Positions 47,929-56,135 of a DNA stretch of 64,000 bases are shown here, piece by piece. Origin of the DNA: [Clostridium] scindens ATCC 35704 (lineage in GTDB: Bacteria; Bacillota; Clostridia; Lachnospirales; Lachnospiraceae); contig NZ_CP036170.1 in assembly GCF_004295125.1 (NCBI RefSeq), positions 2,172,501-2,236,500 on the forward strand, in the 5' to 3' direction. Position 1 is the stretch's first letter; every line of letters starts with the position of its first letter. Position numbers and translations under genes: made by a program. Below the pieces are notes generated by a model. That model worked only from the letters and a program-made list of their open reading frames with translations. It had not been told where the DNA came from and did not search any database.

Positions 47929-47968
47929 ACAGGAGCCGAAAATGATTTTTCCGGTTCCTGTTTTTTTA
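47929..47968. terminator. Bidirectional terminator
   Basis: Arms ACAGGAGCCG (47929-47938) and CGGTTCCTGT (47952-47961) with A's before and seven T's after, between two converging genes. Confidence 0.85.
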
Positions 47969-47970
47969 AC

Positions 47971-48591
47971 TTATACATATTTCAGCAGATCTTCCGGTGA
48001 ATTCAGTACAACATCGGTTTTTATAGAGGCAGAATCCTGACATCCCCAGGAAGCGAGTCCAAAATCAATGCCCGCGTGATGAGCGCATTCGCTGTCGGAA
48101 AAAGTATCACCGATAAAAAGTGTGGATGTTGGATTGGCATGGAACCGGTTAATACATTCAAGGAGCGGCCGTGGGTCCGGTTTGTGGAATGGTGTGTCGT
48201 CTTCGCAGATAATATGTTCAAAGCATGGATAAATAGAATAATTTACAAAGGAACGCCCTAACTGAATGCGTGTTTTGGAGGTTACAATTCCAAGACGAGT
48301 GCCTTTTTTATGTAGATTAAAGATTGTTTTTTCCATGTTAGGGAACAGAGATACTTTGTTGAGGGCTTCCATATAGTAGGTCTGACCGATATGTGCCGCT
48401 TCTTTCCACCTGTCGCCGGCAAATTTCTGGAGGGTGATGTAGCTTGGGGCGGCAAGAGCGGAATGCAATTCTTCATAACTGTAATCTTTCCCGATAGTAG
48501 CCAATAAGGCATTGCGAAGTGAATACAGTATTGCGGGAGCACTGTCCGTCAGGGTTCCGTCAATATCAAAGATGATTGTTGAATAGGGCAT
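47971..48591 (-). CDS. HAD-family hydrolase, phosphoglycolate-phosphatase-like
   Basis: A 206-residue HAD IA phosphatase. Motif I IIFDIDGTLTDSAPAI (about 6-21), motif II LGIVTSKTR, motif III Lys in HKPDPRP, motif IV IGDTFSDSECA. It lies alone on the minus strand between the two island operons; it may clear a phosphorylated by-product. Confidence 0.9.
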   Translation of the reverse strand: MPYSTIIFDIDGTLTDSAPAILYSLRNALLATIGKDYSYEELHSALAAPSYITLQKFAGDRWKEAAHIGQTYYMEALNKVSLFPNMEKTIFNLHKKGTRLGIVTSKTRIQLGRSFVNYSIYPCFEHIICEDDTPFHKPDPRPLLECINRFHANPTSTLFIGDTFSDSECAHHAGIDFGLASWGCQDSASIKTDVVLNSPEDLLKYV

Positions 48592-48743
48592 TTTATCTGG
48601 CCTCCTTTCTCAGATTAAGAGGATAAGGATCTTGATTAATTAAAAAATAGCATAGAAGAAATATCTGGTCAAGAAAAAAGCACTAAAAAAGAAGATGTGT
48701 ATTTGTGCAATGTTATAAAAAAGAAAATAAATGTCACAAGACA

Positions 48744-48772
48744 TTGACATATGTAACAAAAAGCTATACAAT
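48744..48772 (+). promoter_or_regulatory. Promoter of the second island operon
   Basis: TTGACA (48744-48749), 17-base spacer, TACAAT (48767-48772). Upstream GTATTTGTGCAAT and AAAAAAGAAAATAA also match the first operon. Confidence 0.85.
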
Positions 48773-48803
48773 GAGACAAAATTAAACAAAAGTAATATAC
48801 ACA

Positions 48804-48815
48804 TTACAAATGTAA
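48804..48815 (+). promoter_or_regulatory. TTACA-N2-TGTAA operator candidate, operon 2
   Basis: The same TTACAAATGTAA box as at 45641, here also about 30 bases past the -10 element. Confidence 0.6.
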
Positions 48816-48833
48816 CAGAAAGGAAAGAAGAAT

Positions 48834-49631
48834 ATGAACACAACAGCAAGAATGAACCACATTTTTAATGAAGATGGAAAAACATTTATTTTGGCAATGG
48901 ATCATGCGCAGAACTTTAATACATTACCAGCGCTTGCAAATCCAAAAAAATTAGTAAGGGAAATCGCAGCAGCAGGAGCTGACTCTTTCTTATCTACTGT
49001 AGGTATGGCAGAACACTTAACAGATTCTTTCCTTGGAAAAGGTATCATCGTAAGAGCAGAAGGCGGTGTTTCTTTCCTGGGAGACAAATCTAAACCAATG
49101 CAGATTACAGTAAACGCAGAGGATATTGTACGTATGGGGGCAGATGCAGTTATCACAATGAGTTTCCCGGGATCTAAATTTGAAAATGAAATTTTAAGCA
49201 ACCTTACACGTGTATGTATGGATATGCACAGATGGGGCGTGCCCGTAGTTGCAGAAGCACTTCCAAGAGGATTCGAGCCCGCAGAAGATTCAAGAACACC
49301 AGAAAACCTCACATTTGCATGTCGTCAGAGTGTAGAACTTGGAGCAGATATCGTTAAAACTAACTACACAGGAGATCAGGACAGCTTTAAGACATTAGTA
49401 GATTCTACATATAAACCGGTTGTTATCTTAGGCGGAGCTAAGAAAGTTCCAGTTGAAGAACTTCTCCGTGAGATCAAAGATGCCCTTGAAGTAGGCGGTG
49501 CAGGAATCGCAATGGGAAGAAATATCTGGGGACATGAGAACCCAGTAGGATACACGGCAGCAATTGCAAAATTAATTCACGAAGATTGCAGTGTTGAAGC
49601 AGCTATGAAAGAGATGAACAAACTTTACTAA
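48834..49631 (+). CDS. DhnA/LsrF-type class I aldolase
   Basis: A 265-residue (beta/alpha)8 aldolase of the DeoC/FbaB-like family. It has the family start FILAMDHAQNF (about 18-28), the Schiff-base Lys in GADIVKTNYTGD (about 176-187), and the C-terminal phosphate-binding GGAGIAMGRNIWG. Relatives act on fructose-1,6-bisphosphate, DKFP or phosphorylated autoinducer-2. In this operon it probably cleaves or condenses a phosphorylated keto-intermediate. Confidence 0.9.
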   Translation: MNTTARMNHIFNEDGKTFILAMDHAQNFNTLPALANPKKLVREIAAAGADSFLSTVGMAEHLTDSFLGKGIIVRAEGGVSFLGDKSKPMQITVNAEDIVRMGADAVITMSFPGSKFENEILSNLTRVCMDMHRWGVPVVAEALPRGFEPAEDSRTPENLTFACRQSVELGADIVKTNYTGDQDSFKTLVDSTYKPVVILGGAKKVPVEELLREIKDALEVGGAGIAMGRNIWGHENPVGYTAAIAKLIHEDCSVEAAMKEMNKLY

Positions 49632-49679
49632 GATTAACAACGTAGAGGGAAACAAAGAAATATAAAAGGAGAATGAAAA

Positions 49680-50714
49680 ATGGAAACATTTAAAGTAGCG
49701 GTTCTCGAAGAAGAAAGAAAGATTGGATATCACGAAGTGGAGAAAAAACAGCCAAAGGACAAACAGGTACTTATCAAAGTAGATTCTTGTGCGATTTGTA
49801 CTTTGGAACAGAGAGTATATCTGGGAGTCATGAATAGATATCCGTTTGCAGGAGGACATGAAGCAGCCGGAGTTGTAGAGGCTGTTGGTAAAAAAGTAGC
49901 AGGTGTAAAACCAGGAGATAAAGTAGCAGTAAGACTTTTGAACTCTTGCGGAGAATGTTACTACTGCAGAAACGGTCATGAAAACCAGTGCGTAAAATCA
50001 TTTATTGCTGAGACACAGGAATGTGCAATGGGGCCAGGTGGACTTTCTGAGTACATGATGGTAAGCGCTGATGATGTATATAAAGTAGCAGATGATGCAG
50101 ATTTATCACACATCTCTATCACAGAGCCACTGGCATGTTGTGTACACAGTATCGAAAATGGAAAAATCGAGTTAGGTAACGATGTTGTAGTAATCGGTAT
50201 TGGTATTATGGGAGCACTTCACATCCAGCTTGCAAAATTAAAAGGTGCAAGAGTTATTGCATGCGAGCTTGACGAAAAGAGACTGGAAGTTGCTAAGAAA
50301 ATGGGTGCAGATATTCTTATAAACTCTGGAAAAGTTGATGCAGTAGAGGAAGTTAAAAAACTGACAGATGGAAGAGGGGCAGATGCAGTATTCTGTACAG
50401 TTCCGGTAGCAGCATTAGCAGATCAGGCTGTGCAGATGACAGGAAAACTTGGAAGAACAGTATTCTATACATCATTCCATCCAGACAAACCGATTGAAAT
50501 AAGCCCTAATAAAGTACATTCCTCAGAGCAGGTTATTACAGGAACAGTGAATCCATCAAAAAAAGACTTTTTAGCAGCAACAAGACTGTTATCTGCAAAA
50601 ATCGTAGATGTATCAGAACTGATTTCAGACAGAATGTCTTTGGATGATCTGGAAGCAGCATTTGAAAAAGCTATTTTACCAGACACATACAGAATCGTAG
50701 TACAGCCTGAATAA
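49680..50714 (+). CDS. Zinc-dependent alcohol dehydrogenase (MDR family)
   Basis: A 344-residue medium-chain dehydrogenase. Catalytic zinc ligands include Cys in DSCAICTLEQR (about 36-46) and His-Glu in FAGGHEAAGVVE (about 59-70). The four structural-zinc cysteines lie in CGECYYCRNGHENQC (about 90-104). NAD binding is VVIGIGIMGALHIQLAK. Relatives oxidise threonine, sorbitol and other polyols. It is 48 bases after the aldolase gene with AAAGGAGAA before its start. Confidence 0.92.
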   Translation: METFKVAVLEEERKIGYHEVEKKQPKDKQVLIKVDSCAICTLEQRVYLGVMNRYPFAGGHEAAGVVEAVGKKVAGVKPGDKVAVRLLNSCGECYYCRNGHENQCVKSFIAETQECAMGPGGLSEYMMVSADDVYKVADDADLSHISITEPLACCVHSIENGKIELGNDVVVIGIGIMGALHIQLAKLKGARVIACELDEKRLEVAKKMGADILINSGKVDAVEEVKKLTDGRGADAVFCTVPVAALADQAVQMTGKLGRTVFYTSFHPDKPIEISPNKVHSSEQVITGTVNPSKKDFLAATRLLSAKIVDVSELISDRMSLDDLEAAFEKAILPDTYRIVVQPE

Positions 50715-50836
50715 TTGAAATTTTTGACGATAAAAGTCAAAAACTACTCAAGTTGGGTTGCGTAAAGGGTGGCTTGAGAAGTACAATAAATCTATCAAAG
50801 GTCGGAAATGAGATATAAAGATACGGAGGTAGATTT

Positions 50837-51790
50837 ATGCGACGCAAAAGCATAACTGAAGAACAAAAAAATGAATACCGCAGAGTGGCGTACTATTATT
50901 ATAAAGAAGGGCTTACACAAGAGGAAATTGCCAAACGAATGAAAATGTCAAGGCAGCGGGTGAACAGAATAATAAGCAGTTGTATAGACTTAGGCATTGT
51001 GACAATCAATATAGAAGGATTGGACAACAGTAATCTCGAGCTAGAAACCAAACTAGAGGATAAATATGGACTGAAAGAAGTACGGATTATTAATGAAACG
51101 GCGGATGAACAAAAGATACAGGAACTAGGTATTGAAGGGGGAAAATATCTCAGAAGTATTCTGAAAGATAATGATATCATCGGATTCAGCAGGGGGAGGA
51201 ATACATCAGCATTGGTTGATTTTCTGCCGGAAGATGTAGAGTATCCTCACAATATAACAGTGACTCAGTTAATGGGAAGTGCCATAGAAACAAATGAAAA
51301 TACAGCAGTTGATGAGACGGTATATCATTTTGCAGCAAAGCTGCACGCAAAGGCATCCCGTTTATATGCACCGATCATATTAAGCAATGAAGAGTTGAGG
51401 GATTCTTTCATACAGGAGCCGTATTTTGAAAAAAGCTATGAAGTTATAAAAAAATGTGATATTGCCGTGGTGGGAATAGGAACCGCCTCCAGTCAATGGA
51501 AGCATATGATTTCTCTTTATGACATTGCGGATAAGGAACAGACAGAATGGGCGAAAGATGTTGCCGGAGAGGTGTGCACACATTTTTATAACAGTGAAGG
51601 AGCAGCAATTGAGCCGCCTTTCAGAAACCGGATTATTTCGATTCTGCTGGATGATTATATGAAAATTCCGGTAAGGATAGGAGTAGCGGGTGGAAAGGAC
51701 AAGACAGAGGCTATTGCTGCTGCAATAAAAGGTGATTATATCAACGTATTAATAACTGACTTACAGACAGCCAGACAATTAATGGAATAG
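50837..51790 (+). CDS. SorC/DeoR-type sugar-sensing regulator
   Basis: A 317-residue regulator. The N-terminal helix-turn-helix is EGLTQEEIAKRMKMSRQRVNRI (about 25-46), and the C-terminal sugar-phosphate domain has the SorC-type GFSRGRNTSALVDFL and CDIAVVGIGTASS. It lies inside the operon, so autocontrol is likely. It is the best candidate to bind the repeated TTACA-N2-TGTAA boxes. Confidence 0.92.
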   Translation: MRRKSITEEQKNEYRRVAYYYYKEGLTQEEIAKRMKMSRQRVNRIISSCIDLGIVTINIEGLDNSNLELETKLEDKYGLKEVRIINETADEQKIQELGIEGGKYLRSILKDNDIIGFSRGRNTSALVDFLPEDVEYPHNITVTQLMGSAIETNENTAVDETVYHFAAKLHAKASRLYAPIILSNEELRDSFIQEPYFEKSYEVIKKCDIAVVGIGTASSQWKHMISLYDIADKEQTEWAKDVAGEVCTHFYNSEGAAIEPPFRNRIISILLDDYMKIPVRIGVAGGKDKTEAIAAAIKGDYINVLITDLQTARQLME

Positions 51791-51808
51791 GGAGAGGAGG
51801 AATATTAT

Positions 51809-51837
51809 ATTACATGTCCCCTTTACAGTAATGTAAT
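51809..51837 (+). promoter_or_regulatory. Inverted repeat before permease copy 2
   Basis: ATTACAT (51809-51815) and ATGTAAT (51831-51837) form an inverted repeat 15 bases apart, just before ATG 51849. It resembles the other island boxes and could be a third SorC site or a hairpin that separates the regulator from the downstream genes. Confidence 0.45.
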
Positions 51838-51848
51838 CTATAGGACGC

Positions 51849-53198
51849 ATGTCAAACAATGAAAACAATCAGGGTGGTTCATTAGGACTTTGGACTTGTG
51901 TAGCAATGATTGCGGGAGGTATGATCGGAAGCTCAATCTTCTCATTGTCAGGGTTAACAATAACGGCCGCAGGTCCTGGAGCAATTCTTACGTGGGCACT
52001 TGCTGCAGCAATCATGTTATGTTATGGACTGGTTTGTGCAGAACTTTCAACAAGATTCCCAAAATCAGGGGGAGTATTCGTATTCCCGTCTAAAGCTCTT
52101 GGGAAAACAGAGGAACAGGGCCGTCTGTGGGGATGGTTCTCTACATGGGGATATATTAACTCTAACATTGTTGCAATTTCATTTGCAGCGATTTATGTAG
52201 GAACATATTTGAGTGTAGGGTTCCCGATATTTGAAGGAAAACAGATTCCGCTGGCAATCATTTCTATTCTTTTTATTTATGCATTAAACAGTGTAAAGTT
52301 CGCACTTGCAGGAAAAGTCAACAACTTATTAGTATTAGGTCTTGCACTGACAATGATTATTTATATCGTTGTTGCATTTGTAAGCGGAGCGTGGGATGGA
52401 GCTACATTAACACCGTTCTTCACACAGGGATCAGCCGGAACGACAGGTTTCCTTGCGATGGTGCCTACAGCTATGACAGGGTATGGCTCTATTGTAGCGA
52501 TGGCATTCATGGTTTCCGAAGTTAGAAATCCGAATAGAAACGTACCGAAGTCCGTACTCATCGCAATGATTATTGTATTGTGCCTGTACCTTGGAATTAT
52601 CTTATCTACAGTTGGTATGGTATCCGCCGGATTCCTTATGGAAAATCCCGGAATGCAGTTTATTCCATTATATGCGGCAGCATTTACAAAGCTTGCATCT
52701 ATCCCCTGGATATCTAAACTGATTTCTATCGCAGCTTTACTTGCGCTTTTAACGACAATGCTTACTGTTATGTCTCTTAGTTCAAGAGCTGTACAAGCAG
52801 TAGCAGAAAAGGGATTTATGCCTGCAAAATTAGCAGAAAATAATAAAGCAGGTGTACCTTTATATGGAGCTACATTAATCACAGTTCCATGTCTGATAAT
52901 TGCTTGCTTCCCACAGTTTACATCTACAATCGTAAGTTTTGGAGCATTATTTGCAGCAGTAACAATCAGTATTAATATTATTTCGCTTATCGTGGCAAGA
53001 AAGAAATTTGATTTACCTGAGGGGGCATTCCACGCACCAGGTGGAAAAGTACTTCCGGTTGTTGCTCTTGGATTAATTATTCTGTGCTATATTCCTGATA
53101 TTATCGGCGGCGGATGGGTTATCTGGGCATATTCTATCGCGTGGTATGCTTGTGGATTAATTTACTATAAAGTAAGAAATAGTAAGCGTAATTCGTAA
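51849..53198 (+). CDS. APC-family amino acid/amine permease, copy 2
   Basis: A 449-residue paralog of copy 1, with the same start (SNNENNQGGSLGLWTCVAMI) and most of the same residues throughout. Differences cluster in the third to sixth helices, for instance FVSGAWDG versus FTTGAWDG. Two near-identical carriers in one regulon suggest gene duplication with a change in affinity or substrate. GAGAGGAGG lies far (about 45 bases) upstream; a weaker TAGGACG is close to the start. Confidence 0.92.
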   Translation: MSNNENNQGGSLGLWTCVAMIAGGMIGSSIFSLSGLTITAAGPGAILTWALAAAIMLCYGLVCAELSTRFPKSGGVFVFPSKALGKTEEQGRLWGWFSTWGYINSNIVAISFAAIYVGTYLSVGFPIFEGKQIPLAIISILFIYALNSVKFALAGKVNNLLVLGLALTMIIYIVVAFVSGAWDGATLTPFFTQGSAGTTGFLAMVPTAMTGYGSIVAMAFMVSEVRNPNRNVPKSVLIAMIIVLCLYLGIILSTVGMVSAGFLMENPGMQFIPLYAAAFTKLASIPWISKLISIAALLALLTTMLTVMSLSSRAVQAVAEKGFMPAKLAENNKAGVPLYGATLITVPCLIIACFPQFTSTIVSFGALFAAVTISINIISLIVARKKFDLPEGAFHAPGGKVLPVVALGLIILCYIPDIIGGGWVIWAYSIAWYACGLIYYKVRNSKRNS

Positions 53199-53296
53199 AG
53201 GACAGCTATAGTAAGAAGAATAAGAACAGACATTGCAATTAGGATCTCGGAAGGTAATTCCAGATCCTAATTTTTTAAAAGAAGGGAGACACGAGT

Positions 53297-54778
53297 ATGA
53301 ATCCATATAGTTATGTAAAAAACGAACCATATAAATTATATATTAACGGGGAATTTATTATTCCGGAAAAAGAAGAAACATTCGATGTTATTAATCCGGT
53401 CACAAATGAACCTTTTGCCAAAACTTACAAAGCCGGAAAAGGCGAGGTGGAGATGGCAGTAAAGGCGGCAAGAGAAGCTTATGATAACGGACCATGGGGG
53501 AAAATGTCTGCAAAAGACAGAAGTAAATTACTCTTAAAAGCCGGAAAGATCTTAGAGAGAAGATTAGAAGAATTTGCATGTATAGAGACTTTGGAATGCG
53601 GTAAACTTTTCGGAAGTGTTATGAATTACGAAGGAGCAATGTGTGTAGACGCATTTGAATATTTTGCAGGAAAAACCCGTTGTATCGAAGGAAAAGTCGT
53701 TCCGATCGATCATAATACTATCAACTTTGTGCAATGGTATCCACACGGCGTTGTGGGAGAAATCCTTCCGTGGAACGGACCATTTATGATGGGGTGTCAT
53801 AAAATCTGTGCGATTCTGGCAGCAGGTAATACAGCAATTGTAAAACCATCTTCATGGGCATCACTTAGTATGTTGCTGTTAGCAGAAGTATTTGATGAGG
53901 CTGGATTCCCGAAAGGAGTTGTCAATGTACTTTCAGGTTCAGGTGCTGTTATCGGAAATACATTGGTAGAAAGTCCAGATGTAGATATGGTAGCTATGAC
54001 TGGCGGTACTGACACCGGTAAAAGTATTATCGGATCTTCTAAAGATACTGTAAAAGAAATTGCATTAGAACTTGGCGGAAAGAGCCCTAATATCGTATTC
54101 GGCGATGTTGATGTAGATGATGTTGTAAAATGGGCAAGATGGGCATTTACCCTTAATTCTGGCCAGGTATGTGTATCCGGTACACGTCTGATTCTTCATA
54201 GAAGTATCTATGAAGAGTTTCTTGCCAAATTAAAAATAGAAGCAGAAAGAATGGTTCCGGGTGATGGGTTTGATCCAAAGACTACGCTTAGCACGCTGAT
54301 ACATAAAGACCATGCATCAACTGTATGGGATTACATCCAGAAAGGAAAAGACGAAGGTGCAAGGCTGATCTGCGGCGGAGAGCCATATGAAGATGAAAAC
54401 CTGAAAAAAGGAAACTTTGTTCCGGTAACTGTATTTGCAGATGTAACAACAGATATGACAATCTTCCAGGAGGAAATCTTCGGACCGGTACTTTGTGTAA
54501 CGCCATTTGATACAGAGGAAGAAGCGATCGCAATTGCAAACTCTACAAAATACGGTCTTGCAGGGGGAGTATTTACAAAGGATATCAAGAAAGGCCTCAG
54601 AGTAGCACAGGCTATCGATGGTGGACAGATTTATGTAAATTCTTACTTCAGCAAAGGAATGATCGAATCACCAGGTACTGGATGGAGAGAAAGTGGACTT
54701 GGGGTTGCAGGTATTCAGAAATATATGATTTCAAAGACAATTTTCGTGGACACAGAAGACGGAAGTGTACCATATTAA
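53297..54778 (+). CDS. NAD(P)-dependent aldehyde dehydrogenase (betaine-aldehyde-dehydrogenase-like)
   Basis: A 493-residue aldehyde dehydrogenase. NAD binding GEILPWNGPFMMG, catalytic Glu in ALELGGKSPNIVF (about 253-265), nucleophile Cys in NSGQVCVSGTR (about 287-297), and EEIFGPVLCV. Length and all core motifs are complete. It may turn an amino-aldehyde into a glycine-like acid for the reductase encoded next, or oxidise the aldehyde from the aldolase. GAAGGGAGA precedes ATG 53297. Confidence 0.94.
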   Translation: MNPYSYVKNEPYKLYINGEFIIPEKEETFDVINPVTNEPFAKTYKAGKGEVEMAVKAAREAYDNGPWGKMSAKDRSKLLLKAGKILERRLEEFACIETLECGKLFGSVMNYEGAMCVDAFEYFAGKTRCIEGKVVPIDHNTINFVQWYPHGVVGEILPWNGPFMMGCHKICAILAAGNTAIVKPSSWASLSMLLLAEVFDEAGFPKGVVNVLSGSGAVIGNTLVESPDVDMVAMTGGTDTGKSIIGSSKDTVKEIALELGGKSPNIVFGDVDVDDVVKWARWAFTLNSGQVCVSGTRLILHRSIYEEFLAKLKIEAERMVPGDGFDPKTTLSTLIHKDHASTVWDYIQKGKDEGARLICGGEPYEDENLKKGNFVPVTVFADVTTDMTIFQEEIFGPVLCVTPFDTEEEAIAIANSTKYGLAGGVFTKDIKKGLRVAQAIDGGQIYVNSYFSKGMIESPGTGWRESGLGVAGIQKYMISKTIFVDTEDGSVPY

Positions 54779-54796
54779 AAATACAGGAGGCGCGTT

Positions 54797-56134
54797 ATGG
54801 CTAAGTTAAGAGCAGTTTATTATATTAATCAGTTCTATGCCGGTATGGGCGGCGAAGAGATGGCTGATACAGGATTACATATCCTGGAAGAGAAAAAAGG
54901 TCCTGCACTTGGCATGGAACCAATGTGGAAAGGCGAAATGGAAATTGTAAAGGTATTAGTGTGTGGAGATAATTTTATCAATACAGATACTAAATTTGAG
55001 GAAGTTCTTCCAACAATTAAAGCGGAGATCCAGGCAAGTGACCCGGATGTATTCATAGCAGGACCGGCATTTAATGCAGGCCGTTACGGAGTTGCATGTG
55101 CGAAAATGTGTGATTACGTGAAAAAAGAGCTTGGAATTCCAAGTGTGACAGGTATGTGGTGGGAAAACCCGGCGGTTGGTATGTATGGGAAAGATAACTA
55201 CATCATTTCTACAACAGAGACTGCAAGTGGAATGAGAAAGTCTCTTCCAAAAGTAGCGGCTCTGGCATTAAAACTGGCAAAGAAAGAAGAAATCAAAGCA
55301 GCAAGATTTGAAGGATATCTCCCAACAGGGCATCGTTACAATGAATATCATGAAAAAACAGGTGCAAGACGTGTAACAGAAATCTTATTAGATAAGTTGT
55401 ATAATCGTCCATACAAGACAGAAGTACCGCTTAGAGGATTCGAACAGGTACTACCGGCAGCTAAGGTTGAGAATCTTGCAGATACAACCATCGCACTTTT
55501 TACAACTGGTGGTCTTGTACCAGTAGGCAACCCGGATAAATTAAAACAAGCCTTCTCTGTAAATTATGGAAAATACAGCATTGAGGGACTTGATGAACTG
55601 AAAAAAGGTGTTTATGAGTCTATCCATGGCGGATATGATACAACAGACGCAAGTAATGATCCACATCGTCTGATTCCACTTGATGTTATGAGAGATTTAG
55701 AAGCAGAAGGAAAGATCAAATCTGTATTTGATTACTTCTATACAACTTGCGGAGTTGGTACCAACGTAGAGACAAGTAAAGAGATGGGGCGCAAACTTGC
55801 AGAAGATCTGAAGAAATCTGGTGTAAGTGCGGCAATCTTCACTTCTACTTGAGGCACTTGTACTCGTTGCTGTGCAACGATGGCTAAAGAGCTTGACAGG
55901 GCTGGTATACCAGTTGCTCATATTACAGCATTTACGTCAATCGCTCTCAGTGTTGGTTCTAACAGAATTGTATTTGGCGGAGACTTTACTTCCCCAAGTG
56001 GTAATCCGGACCTTCCAATTGACAGAGAAAAAGCATACAGAAGAAGAATCATTGATAAATGTTTAGAGGTTCTGACACAGGATGTAGCTGAGCCGACATT
56101 ATTTACAGTAGATAATGAAAAGGAGAGTGAGTAA
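54797..56134 (+). CDS. GrdB-type reductase selenoprotein, read through UGA as selenocysteine
   Basis: A 445-residue subunit of the glycine/sarcosine/betaine reductase component B family (GrdB, GrdF, GrdH). The frame is open to a TGA at 55850-55852 and continues in the same frame to TAA 56134. The flank is FTST-U-GTCTRCCATMAKELD, the selenocysteine motif of GrdB with U-x2-C-x2-C, residue 352. The continuation (GIPVAHITAFTSIALSVGSN) is the conserved GrdB end, and total length is normal. The selenium centre breaks the C-N bond of a substrate held by its partner. AGGAGGCG precedes the start. An ordinary ORF caller would truncate it. Confidence 0.95.
55864..55880 (+). promoter_or_regulatory. SECIS-like hairpin for selenocysteine insertion
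   Basis: A perfect 7-base-pair stem TCGTTGC-TGT-GCAACGA starts 11 bases after the TGA. Bacterial SECIS elements lie directly downstream of the UGA with the apical loop about 16-37 bases away; here the loop is about 19-21 bases away. It is also coding sequence for the CxxC part of the motif. Confidence 0.75.
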
Positions 56135-56135
56135 C

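Noticed and set aside
48600-48833. A riboswitch before the aldolase gene
   Set aside because: The conserved elements there are a promoter and a short inverted repeat shared with the other operon; no long paired structure of a known riboswitch class was visible.
55880-56134. A separate small gene starting at ATG 55880
   Set aside because: It is in the same frame as the upstream gene and carries the conserved GrdB C-terminus; the TGA is a selenocysteine codon.
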